Source of the DNA: Rugalucina vietnamica | Taxonomy: Eukaryota; Mollusca; Bivalvia; Lucinida; Lucinidae | NCBI GenBank assembly: GCA_964017185.1 | Contig: OZ024874.1 | Span: 14,317,957 to 14,381,956, forward strand | DNA: 64,000 nucleotides | Direction of reading: 5' to 3' | Shown: positions 35,091 through 46,321 of the stretch, piece by piece | Layout of the letters: each line of letters opens with the position of its first letter | Position numbering within the stretch: position 1 is the first letter of the stretch | Position numbers and translations under genes: made by a program | Notes under the pieces: generated by a model | The model's database searches: none | The model's input: only the letters and a program-made list of their open reading frames with translations | What the model was told of the DNA's origin: nothing

Positions 35091-36844
35091 TATACCCCCT
35101 GCAAAACGAAGTTTTAGGGGGCTATACTGTTTTCAGCCTGTCCGTCATTCCGTGATTCCGTCAACATTTTGACATCTTTGCTGAATTACTTAAGTAGTTT
35201 TTGCCCGATGTTCTTCATATTTTCAACACACCTGCACCATTAGACAACACGTGTGATATGAATTTAGGGGCCAAAGGGTCAGTTTTGTAAGAGTTATGGG
35301 ACTTTTTAAACCTATACATAGAATGTTTGCCATAGTGCTAATAGTGCATACTTTGTGAAATCAACTCCTCCTACAGCTTTCAATATTCTCTTTTGATACT
35401 TTGCAGATGTGTTCTACACATATTGAAGATGTGCATGAAGAAGTATTATGCTGAAAAAAATGAATTTTGACAATTTTACAGCATTTTGAACTTAGCCAAT
35501 TTTCGATGATTGCCATATTCAATAATGGTTGGTAGTGCATAGTTTGTGAAATCAACTCCTCCTAGGGCTTTCAGTATTTCTTTTCAATACTTTGCAGACA
35601 TGTTCCACACATACTGAAGATGTGCATGAAGAATTATAATGCTGAAAAAATAATTTTTGACAAATTTACAGCATTTTTCAACATAGCCATTTTTGACCAT
35701 TGCTTATATACAAAAATGGTTGGTAGTGTATACCGGTAGTTTGTGAAATCAACTTCTCCTAGGGCTTTCAGTATTTCTTTTCAATACTTTGCAGACATGT
35801 TCCACACATATTGAAGATGTGCATGAAGAATTATAATGCTGAAAAAATAGTTTTTGACAAATTTACAGCAATTTTTAACATAGCCATTTTTTGACCATTT
35901 CTTATACAATAATGGTTGATAGTGCATATTTTTTGTGAAATCAACTCCTCCTAGGGCTTTCAGTATTTCTTTTCAATACTTTGCAGACATGTTCCACACA
36001 TATTGAAGATGTGCATGAAGAGTTATAATGGTGAAAAAATAATTTTGACAAATTTACAGCATTTTTCAACATAGTCATTTTTGACCATTGCTTATATACA
36101 ATAATGGTTGGTAGTGCATACTTTGAGAAATCAACTCCTCCTAGGGCTTTCAGTTTTTTTTTTCAATACTTTGCAGACATGTTTCACACATATTGAAGAT
36201 GTGCATGAGGAATTATAATACTGAAAATTTAATTTCTGACAAATTTACAGCATTTTTTAACATAGCCATTTTTGACTATTGCTTATATACAATAATGGTT
36301 GGTAGTGTATAGTTTGTGAAATCAACTCCTCCTAGGGCTTTCAGTATTTCTTTTCAATACTTTGTTGACATGTTCCACACATATTGAAGATGTGCATGAA
36401 TAATTATAATACTGAAAAAGTGATTTTTGACAAATTAACATCATTTTTCAATATAGCCATTTCTTGACCATTGCTTATATACACAATAATTGTTGGTAGT
36501 GCATACTTTGTGAAATCAACTCCTCCTATGGCTTTCAGTGTTTCTTTTAAATTCTTTGTTGATTTGTTCCAGATATATTTTAGATGTGCATGAATAATTT
36601 TCATGCTGAAAAGTTAATTTTTGACAAATTTACAGCTTTTATTTAACTTAGCCAATTTTTACCATTTCTCATGATAAACAATAATCATAGTGCATACGGT
36701 GAAATCAACCTCAAGCTTTCAATATTAATATCTTGAGGATGTACATGAAGGATTTTAATGCTGAAAAGATAACTTTAACAAATTTTCTGCATGTTTGACT
36801 TAGGAAGTTATTGGCCAGCTTCAGATAATTTTGCCGGGGGTATA
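35091..36844 (+). mobile_element. Tandem-core element, 191-bp core (family D)
   Basis: It starts TATACCCCCTGCAAAACGAA with the hairpin CCCCCTGCAAAACGAAGTTTTAGGGGG and ends TTGCCGGGGGTATA. Between are seven to eight units of about 191 bp, marked by AAATCAACTCCTCCTAGGGC at about 35359, 35550, 35747, 35939, 36129, 36320 and 36513. The last units are decayed. A TCCGTCATTCCGTGATTCCG stretch near the 5' end takes the place of the microsatellite. Confidence 0.8.
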
Positions 36845-37136
36845 CTGAAAGCCTTGCTTGCAGTCAATTTCTAGTTTTGGATTTTTTCGGACTGGCTTGT
36901 GATGGCATTATGACAAACTGAAGTTTTCTTCAATATAATGGCATTTGGAGCGATATGCGATTCAAGTGTCTAGTGTTACATAAAAAAGATAGGGATTCAT
37001 CAAAACCGTGCCTGTAAGGCTAAGGTAGTGATATCGTTTCCAAGAAAAACCCTATATGGAAGCTTTCCCAAACCTTGATCCATCGTAAATGTCAAAACTT
37101 AAATATAGGTTTTCAGAAAAAACGGGTACTATTTAA

Positions 37137-37620
37137 TGTATCTAATGTCATGGAGACCCCCCCCCCCCCCCCCCCCCCGCACATGCTCACCTAACTTTGA
37201 ATCAAATTACATCTTAGAAATGATGGGCACTTGTAAAGCACTTGGCATATTACATTTTTGTACAAGATATGAGCCGCCCCATGGGAAAACCAACAATCTG
37301 CATAGGCGAAAACAAAGGCGCAGATCAGCTGCGCAGATCAGCTTCGCGGATCAGCGCCTTTGTTTTCGCTACTCGGATAGTACAATTCCTCCTCTACTTA
37401 ACTCCAAAATTTCAAGCTTCTAGCCTGCTTCTGTAGCTGTACAGGCCGGTTTGTGTCAGACCTGTTCGGAAACCACATTGTTGGTTTTCCCACGAGGCGG
37501 CTCATATGTATTTTAGAGCAGTATTCAGACTGACTTGTATACTCAAACTTGGACTTAATCCTGGACATTGAGGGTCAGGTCCTCAGTCCTAGATGGAAAA
37601 TACAGCCATTCAAATCAACA
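37137..37620 (+). repeat. Repeat shared with 50116-50400, interrupted by a MITE
   Basis: A poly(C) run (about 37157-37178) is followed by GCACATGCTCACC and, beyond the MITE at 37271-37503, by TTTTAGAGCAGTATTCAG and GGGTCAGGTCCTCAGTCCTA. The same phrases occur contiguously at 50150-50370. This shows an older repeat into which the MITE inserted. Confidence 0.6.
37271..37503 (-). mobile_element. ANNT-TSD MITE, copy 9
   Basis: A reverse copy with perfect ATAT duplications (37267-37270, 37504-37507). Its central hairpin is rearranged into CAGATCAGCTGCGCAGATCA followed by GCTTCGCGGATCAGCGCC. Confidence 0.93.
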
Positions 37621-37702
37621 AAAATGATAAAAAAAGAAGAAACCATGAGTATAATGAGCCAATTTGATACATAAGATTCTTACACTGTCAAGGGGATAAA
37701 AT

Positions 37703-39318
37703 ACTAGAGGACCATTGGTCCTGTAGCTCACCTGAGAGATTATCACATTGTAAGCTCATGAGATTTAAATTAATTGAGAATCAACCAATGAAAGTCTATG
37801 CATGGACACTATTGACCCCCGGGGCATGGCCGAATTTGACCCAGGGGCATGACTGGCACAATTTATAATGGGGACTACCAAACATTGCTACATACAAAAT
37901 ATAGAAGCAGGGGTGTCCATCTGTCGCATTTTCGCAATTTTTTGCGAATTGAATTCTAAAAATTGCGAATGATGGTTTTGCGAATTTCATGCGATTATGT
38001 CCAAAAAATGTGACAATTTTGCTACCTGACCTCGGTATTTATCCTGTATTGAGCCTCTGATTATCATAAACTGGTACTGTGGTTCAGATAGAGTGTATTA
38101 ATTTTGCTAATCGTAATGCGGGAACCAGTATAAACCCCTACTGACACCTTGTTTTCGCACCTATTCTTAACAGCAGGCGATCGATCGATACGCTTGAACG
38201 CATCGGGGGATTATAGCATACCCCAACCTGTCACTTTAGACAATAAACTTAATCTTCATGCCCTGGGCAAATTTACTTGTGTTTGTATTTTATCTTTTTG
38301 TGTAATGAAGCGATAAGTGAATGAACTGACCCAATTTAATTCAGGTCATGTTTGTTGACACAAATGACATTTTGGCGGGAATAAACAGAAAATGACATTT
38401 TGACATTTTGGCGGGAATTAAAAGAGAGCGTGGATGGTTAATTTTTGATTTGCCTGTGGTGCATTTTTTTTTTTTTTTTTTTTTTTTCATTCAGTTTTAG
38501 GTTAAACATGTACCATCATTCTGGCATGTATTCACTACTTTTGAGAGCTAGTGACTCTTTAATTCTTTCTTTATTTTTTGTAATAGAGCAAATGATTTTT
38601 ATTTCTGAGCGAGACCAGTACTATAGGAGGTTGTTTTTTTTTTGTGGGTTTATTGTTGCGGGAGCACCAGAAATTGATTTTTGTTGTTATTTTTGAAGAA
38701 GTCCGTTTCCTGGTTTACGAGGAGAGTGACTTAAAGTAATTATTCGCTATGCTTGTTAACGATGTATACAAGTTTTACTATATGTGCATGGTCAAATTTA
38801 TAAACTTGCGTTTTGTAAATTATTATTTATTTTTTAGAAAATTCATATAGCTACATGTATTAAATATTATAATAGAATGATTCAATTTCAATTTATAACA
38901 AACACTATGTTGTTCGTTTTTATGGATATTATTAAAAGTTTATCAGCAAAAAACGAAAATGGCAAACACATTTTTATATAAAATAAATTACTACAAGGGA
39001 AGCAACTCAATGCAAAAGCAATAGGAGAGACATTATATACTAAGTAACAGCTTTTGGTAAAAAAAAAAAAAATGTTACAATTAGTGTTTTCACTTTACTG
39101 TTGCGCATAAATAAATTTGCAAAATATATCTTGCATAGACTACTTGCCATCTTTTATAAAAAGACTTGTGAAACTGTCTTTTATTTTTCACATTAAGAAC
39201 AGCTATATGTTAATGTTGTCGAAACTCTCCCTACTGTTTCTGAAAGCCCAAAAATGTATTACATGTCGGGGGAGGGGGGATTGCAAAAGTCAAATCCCAG
39301 CTGATCTCAGCCACCCCT

Positions 39319-39377
<59 letters not shown>

Positions 39378-40928
39378 GGGTGTCGAAATGGTCAAAATTT
39401 TTATTCTGAGGTTTTGCTACAAGGGTTTTAAATTTTGCTACAAGAGAAAATGATTTGAACACCCCTGAGAAGCTCTGGGCCTTTTGGTTTCAGAGAAGAA
39501 GATTTTTTTAGTTTTTCCCATTGTAAGTCTATGGAGACTATCTACCCCCGGGGCGTGGCCAAATTTGACCCCAGGGGCATGGCTGGCACAATTTATGTAG
39601 AGGACCATTAGCCATTGCCACATACAAAATATCAAAGCTGTGTGCCCTGTGGTTTCAGAGAAGAAGATTTTTTAATTTTTTCCCATAGCAAGTCTATTGA
39701 GACTATCAACCTCCGGGGCCTGGCCAAATTTGACCCCAGGGGCATGAATGGCACAATTTATGTAGAGGATCATTAGCCATTGCTACATACCAAATAACAA
39801 AGCTGTGGGCCTAGTGGTTTCAGAGAAGAAGATTTTTTTAGTTTTTCCTATTGTAGGTCTATGGAGACTATCGACCCCCGGGGCGTGGCCAATTTTGACC
39901 CCGGGGACATGATTGGCACAATTTATGTAGAGGACCATTAGCCATTGCCACATACAAAATATTAAAGCTGTGGGCCCTGTGGTTTCAGAGAAGAAGATTT
40001 TTTTAATTTTTTTCCCATAGTAAGTCTATGGAGACTATCAACCCCCGGGGCGTGGCCAAATTTGACCCCAGGGGCATGAATGGCACAATTTATGTAGAGG
40101 ACCATTAGCCATTGCTACATACCAAATATCAAAGCTGTTGGCCTAGTGGTTTCAGAGAAGAAGATTTTTTTAGTTTTTTCCTATTGTAGGTCTATGGAGA
40201 CTATCGACCCCCGGGGCGTGGCCAAATTTGACCCCAGGGGCATGATTGGCACAATTTATGTAGAGGACCATTAGCCATTGCCACATACAAAATATTAAAG
40301 CTGTGGGCCCTGTGGTTTCAGAGAAGAAGATTTTTTTAGTTTTTCCAATTGTAAGTCTATGGAAACTATCCACTCCCGGGGCGTGGCCAAATTTGACCCC
40401 AGGGGCATGGCTGGCACAATTTATGTAGAGGACCATTAGCCATTGCCACATACCAAATATCAAAGCTGTGGGCCCTGTGGTTTCAGAGAAGAAGATTTTT
40501 TAATTTTTTTCCCATAGTAAGTCTATGGAGACTATCGACCCCCCGGGGCGTGGCCAAATTTGACCCCAGGGGCATGAATGGCACAATTTATGTAGAGGAC
40601 CATTAGCCATTGCTACATACCAAATATCAAAGCTGTGGGCCTAGTGGTTTCAGAGAAGAAGATTTTTTTAGTTTTTCCCATTGTAAGTCTATGGGACCTA
40701 TCTGTTGCCATGGAAACCACAATTTTGATACAATCTGCTCCAAAACCTAATGCCATCAATCCCCCAACCCAATTATGGTTCACATTAAATTTGATCAAGA
40801 TCGGCCTACTAGCTTCAGAAATATTCTTCTTTGAAATTGTGGACGGACGACGACGGACGACGACGACGGACGCCGGATGCCTGCCTATCCTATAAGCTCA
40901 CCTGTGAGCCTTCGGCTCAGGTGAGCTA
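37703..40928 (+). mobile_element. Tandem-core element, 165-bp core (family A, copy 2), split by an insertion
   Basis: The same ends and core as 2015-3845, with about eight units between 39480 and 40700 and (GGACGAC)n near 40842-40870. Between 37908 and 39467 it is interrupted by another element. Removing that element and one AGAAG restores the sequence seen in copies 1 and 3. Confidence 0.9.
37908..39467. mobile_element. 1.56-kb non-autonomous element, CAGGGGTGT ends, 5-bp TSD
   Basis: It starts CAGGGGTGTCCATCTG and ends GAACACCCCTG, with AGAAG on both sides (37903-37907, 39468-39472), and lies inside a family-A element. The interior has TTTTGCGAATT-type repeats near the left end, poly(T) at 38466-38487, and a poly(T)-poly(G) block at about 39319-39380. 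No transposase frame is present. The ends resemble hAT elements. A 5-bp duplication would fit the hAT5 type, but this is inference. Confidence 0.8.
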
Positions 40929-41417
40929 AAAAGCAAAGTAAACTGATTAATTTTGTTTGAAGTTTTAATTCAAGTCACATGTTAATCCATAACATTCTCA
41001 AAACTGGATATAATGGTCAACTTCATAATATATTGCAGTCAATTAACATACATCTTATACAGTTGAAATTCTTTTACCGTAGATAAATGCAGTTTGTCTG
41101 GTGCCGTCAGCAAATTCACTATTTTGGGCACTGTTCATTTGTATTTGAAATGGTAGATCTGTGAAATTTGTCTACGGGAAAAGAAATATATTTACACCTG
41201 CAGTCCCATCACGCACATGAGTCGCATCCCACAAAATACAAATACATTCCAGCATTGGATTCAGCACTTGTCTTCTGCCCTGTATAACAAATGAGACTGC
41301 AGTAACTTGATGATAAGCTTGGCACGTTAGTTTGTGCCAAATTCCTGGTCAGGTACACCAGAATCAGGTTTTCTGTCTTGCAACATGGTTTATACAAGGC
41401 ACACACATATAATAATA

Positions 41418-43907
41418 ACTAGAGGACCATTGGTCCTGTAGCTCACCTGAGAGATTATCACATTGTAAGCTCATGAGATTTAAATTAATTGAGAATCGAC
41501 CAATGAAAGTCTATGCATGGACACTATTGACCCCCGGGGCATGGCCGAATTTGACCCAGGGGCATGACTGGCACAATTTATAATGGGGACTACCAAACAT
41601 TGCTACATACAAAATATAGAAGCTCTGGGCCTTTTGGTTTCAGAGAAGAAGATTTTTTTAGTTTTTCCCATTGTAAGTCTATGGAGACTATCTACCCCCG
41701 GTGCGTGGCCAAATTTGACCCCAGGGGCATGGCTGGCACAATTTATGTAGAGGACCATTAGCCATTGCCACATACAAAATATCAAAGCTGTGTGCCCTGT
41801 GGTTTCAGAGAAGAAGATTTTTTAATTTTTTCCCACAGCAAGTCTATTGAGACTATCAACCTCCGGGGCCTGGCCAAATTTGATCCCAGGGGCATGAATG
41901 GCACAATTTATGTAGAGGATCATTAGCCATTGCTACATACCAAATAACAAAGCTGTGGGCCTAGTGGTTTCAGAGAAGAAGATTTTTTTAGTTTTTCCTA
42001 TTGTAGGTCTATGGAGACTATCCACCCCCGGGGCGTGGCCAATTTTGACCCCGGGGACATGATTGGCACAATTTATGTAGAGGACCATTAGCCATTGCCA
42101 CATACAAAATATCAAAGCTGTGGGCCCTGTGGTTTCAGAGAAGAAGATTTTTTTAGTTTTTTCCTATTGTAGGTCTATGGAGACTATCGACCCCCGGGCG
42201 TGGCCAAATTTGACCCCAGGGGCATGATTGGCACAATTTATGTAGAGGACCATTAGCCATTGCCACATACAAAATATCAAAGCTGTGGGCCCTGTGGTTT
42301 CAGAGAAGAAGATTTTTTAATTGTTTTCCCATAGTAACTCTATGGAGACTATCAACCCCTGGGGCGTGGCCAAATTTGACCCCAGGGGCATGAATGGCAC
42401 AATTTATGTAGAGGACAATTAGCCATTGCTACATACCAAATATCAAAGCTGTGGGCCTAGTGGTTTCAGAGAAGAAGATTTTTTTAGTTTTTCCAATTGT
42501 AAGTCTATGGAAACTATCCACCCCCGGGGCGTGGCCAAATTTGACCCCAGGGGCATGGCTGGCACAATTTATGTAGAGGACCATTAGCCATTGCCACATA
42601 CCAAATATCAAAGCTGTGGGCCCTGTGGTTTCAGAGAAGAAGATTTTTTTTAGTTTTTTCCTATTGAAGGTCTATGGAGACTATCGACCCCCGGGGTGTG
42701 GCCAAATTTGACCCCAGGGGCATGATTGGCACAATTTATGTAGAGGACCATTAGCCATTGCCACATACAAAATATCAAAGCTGTGGGCCCCGTGGTTTCA
42801 GAGAAGAAGATTTTTTTAATTTTTTTCCCATAGTAAGTCTATGGAGACTATCAACCCCTGGGGCGTGGCCAAATTTGACCCCAGGGGCATGAATGGCACA
42901 ATTTATGTAGAGGACCATTAGCCATTGCTACATACCAAATATCAAAGCTGTGGGCCTAGTGGTTTCAGAGAAGAAGATTTTTTATAGTTTTTTCCTATTG
43001 TAGGTCTATGGAGACTATCGACCCCCGGGGCGTGGCCAAATTTGACCCCAGGGGCATGATTGGCACAATTTATGTAGAGGACCATTAGCCATTGCCACAT
43101 ACCAAATATCAAAGCTGTGGGCCCTGTGGTTTCAGAGAAGAAGATTTTTGAATTTTTTTCCCATAGTAAGTCTATGGAGACTATCGACCCCCGGGGCGTG
43201 GCCAAATTTGACCCCAGGGGCATGAATGGCACAATTTATGTAGAGGACCATTAGCCATTGCTACAAACCAAATATCAAAGCTGTGGGCCCTGTGGTTTCA
43301 GAGAAGAAGATTTTTGAATTTTTTTCCCATAGTAAGTCTATGGAGACTATCGACCCCCGGGGCGTGGCCAAATTTGACCCCAGGGGCATGAATGGCACAA
43401 TTTATGTAGAGGACCATTAGCCATTGCTACATACCAAATATCAAAGCTGTGGGCCCTGTGGTTTCAGAGAAGAAGATTTTTGAATTTTTTTCCCATAGTA
43501 AGTCTATGGAGACTATCGACCCCCGGGGCGTGGCCAAATTTGACCCCAGGGGCATGAATGGCACAATTTATGTAGAGGACCATTAGCCATTGCTACATAC
43601 CAAATATCAAAGCTGTGGGCCTAGTGGTTTCAGAGAAGAAGATTTTTTTAGTTTTTCCCATTGTAAGTCTATGGGGCCTATCTGTTGCCATGGAAACCAC
43701 AATTTTGATACAATCTGCTCCAAAACCTAATGCCAACAATCCCCCAACCCAATTATGGTTCACATTAAATTTGATCAAGATCGGCCTACTAGCTTCAGAA
43801 ATATTCTTCTTTGAAATTGTGGACGGACGACGACGACGGACGACGACGGACGACGGATGCCTGCCTATCCTATAAGCTCACCTGTGAGCCTTCGGCTCAG
43901 GTGAGGT
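41418..43907 (+). mobile_element. Tandem-core element, 165-bp core (family A, copy 3)
   Basis: A full element with about thirteen core units, (GGACGAC)n near 43823-43855, and the end CGGCTCAGGTGAGGTAA. It starts only about 490 bp after copy 2 ends, in the same orientation, and is very similar to it. Three consecutive units at about 43110-43590 are almost identical to each other, evidence of recent local amplification. 40929-41417 between the copies shows nothing recognisable. Confidence 0.9.
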
Positions 43908-44226
43908 AATAATAATCTGTTAATAAATACTTCGAAGCCTCACATTGAAAAAAACCTTTTTACTTACAAGAAAATGGGGCAGATCAGATAATGAGACTGG
44001 CTGAATCTGAATGATGCCAAGCCAGTGATTTTCTGAGATTTATGTTATAAAAATATTAACACAACCATTTAAAAAAATATATATAAAAAAATGTCTATAA
44101 GAATAATTTTTGGTCCCATGACAGTCCCTCTTTAGTGGCAATTGGTCAAGTATCCAACTCACTGACTTCACTATACATGACAAGATGTGTGGGTAATGTA
44201 AGTGCCAATATTTACCTAGATAAAAT

Positions 44227-44460
44227 GAGCTGCAATGCAAGAAAACCGGTCTACGGGGTTTTCGACCTGGCTCGACACAAACCGAGCTGTACAAGCACAG
44301 AAGATGGCTAGAAGCTTGAAATTTCGGATTTAAGAAAAGAGAAATTGTACTATCCATGTAGTGAAAACAAAGGAGCTGATCAGCTTCACAGTTACTGGGA
44401 AGCTGATCTGCGCCTTTGTTTTCACATAGGCAAAAATCAAGTTTTCTCACGACCCTGCTC
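44227..44460 (+). mobile_element. ANNT-TSD MITE, copy 10
   Basis: A diverged forward copy (GAGCTGCAATGCAAGAAAAC to CACGACCCTGCTC) with perfect AAAT duplications (44223-44226, 44461-44464). Confidence 0.88.
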
Positions 44461-45195
44461 AAATATGAATTTTTGAAATGCAAGCTGTAGACCCTGTTGG
44501 ACCAGACAATGATCAGACTGTTTAATTGTATGCTCTTAATATCAGTGAACTTCGTAGGCAATGTTTTGGCTGATTTAAACTTCAAATACTCATTATATAT
44601 GGCACAGAAAAAAGTTCATGAAATGAAGATTATAACTGATTAATGTAAATCACTAGTCATTTTGTTTTTATTACTGACAAGTTAAAAACATAAACTAAAA
44701 ATCAAAATGTACATACAATTATTTTTAATTTTAGTTCTCACTTGGTTTAGTACTGGAGTGATTCAAAACTCTATCCAGTGAAGGACACTGGTCTAGGAAC
44801 AACCAATGCAACTGAGAACAACTAATGCAGATGATGATATCAATGTATGCCTCTAGGTTACATATATTTATCAGGGAACATCTTACTACAGATCAAAATG
44901 ATCCTTGGTATGTTGTTCCCAGATAGGTATTCACTCCCTATCGTTGTCTAAGGACTACATCTGCATTAGTTGTTCCCAGTCTCTGGGTGATTAGTATGTA
45001 TTTGCTCATTATAGACAGTCCAATCCAAAAGATATTGCAGTAACACACACACATAAACACATCAACTTCGAAATGACACGTTTAAATTGCACAAAAATAA
45101 ATGCAGTTAAATACCAAGTCTATACAAGGAACGGCCAAATAAGAAACAAATGCACGACTTATCACAATAAGTTTGGATGAGATGAAATGGAAGTA
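44461..45195. other. Stretch without gene; one loose inverted pair
   Basis: No gene was recognised. CAACTAATGCAGATGATG at about 44819 and CATCTGCATTAGTTG at about 44960 are inverted copies 140 bp apart, with GGAACAAC/GTTGTTCCC nearby, possibly the ends of an old MITE. Confidence 0.4.
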
Positions 45196-45673
45196 GAGCC
45201 GCCACACCAGAAAACCAACAATCTGTCTATGCGAAAACAAAGACACAAACAGTAACTGGACAGTTGATCAACGCCTTTGTTTTCGCTACAAGGATAGTAC
45301 AATAGCTCTTCTACTTAAATCCAAAATTTCAAACTTCTAAGTTTCTAACCGGCTTCTGTGGCTGTACAACCAGGACCCAGTTGTTCAAAGCATCGTTAGC
45401 TTAACGATATCGTTAAGACATAAATTTGTTAAGCAAATATCAGCTAAAGTAACAAATACACTGTTATTTTTGTTGAAAAAATGTGAGAATCCTTTGCAGT
45501 GCAAAGGATTCTCACATTTTTTCAACAAAAAATTACAGTGTATTTGTAATATTAATGTTTGAAATTTTAACGAAACGTTAACTAACGACGTCGTTAGTTT
45601 TGAACAACTGGGCCCTGATTTGTAATGGTCTTGGTCGGAAACACTAATTGTTGGTTTTCTCATGCGAAGGCTC
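45196..45673 (-). mobile_element. ANNT-TSD MITE, copy 11, split by a second MITE
   Basis: A diverged reverse copy (GAGCCGCCACACCAGAAAAC to CATGCGAAGGCTC). It is interrupted at GCTGTACAACCA by the element at 45373-45614 and resumes at TGATTTGTAATGGTCTTGG, giving a clear insertion order. Confidence 0.85.
45373..45614. mobile_element. 242-bp palindromic MITE with CCCAGTTGTTCAAA ends
   Basis: It runs from GGACCCAGTTGTTCAAAGCA to TTTTGAACAACTGGGCCC. Inside are TTAACGATATCGTTAAG and the perfect hairpin GAGAATCCTTTGCA-GTGCAAAGGATTCTC flanked by TTGTTGAAAAAATGT and its complement. Almost the whole element folds on itself. A half copy is at 12398-12542. Confidence 0.88.
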
Positions 45674-46321
45674 ATTATATACTGTTGCTGCTAAGGTTTG
45701 GGATATTTTCTTAATTACATTTTACAAATGGTCCATTCATTGTGTCAAGCGTATTACGACAGACACATGGCTTTTCAGGAGGGCTGTTTCACCAACATTT
45801 GCAGACCCGAGTTGTAAATCCATACAATCCAAGCAACAGGAAAACTTAGTACATGTATAGTGTATAGTCCCTCAAACCTCACTTTTATATAGTAAAACTG
45901 TGGTATACAGGGGAATACCTATTTTTCTTACTCTTGATACACCACATAGATTGTGGGTATTCTTTAGAACCGCCTCAGCGAGTACCCACAATCAATACCC
46001 AAACACGTAACATATCACATGAATGACCATTAATATACATGCAACTATGAAATGAAAAATATCACATTTAATAAATAGTCATAAGGGAAGACTTTGGTCA
46101 TTCTTGAAAATGCTTTTATAAATTATCTATTTGTACATTTGTCGCATACAATGTTCCAGGTACTAAAATTATTGACAAGTGCTGCAATTTGTCAATGTTT
46201 CCTGTACTTCTTCATGGAATAAAATGCAGCTATCTGCCGATATTTCCCAACTACTGTGTTTCACTTCACAATCAAAGCAAGGTAAACTTGGTTTAATAAC
46301 AATATTATAACATTTTTTGTC

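Noticed and set aside
35091-36844. CRISPR-like array
   Set aside because: The units are contiguous 191-bp tandem repeats without unique spacers, in a eukaryotic genome.
39319-39380. Poly(T)-poly(G) junction as a biological signal
   Set aside because: Homopolymer runs of this length are prone to sequencing and assembly error, and nothing around them suggests a function.
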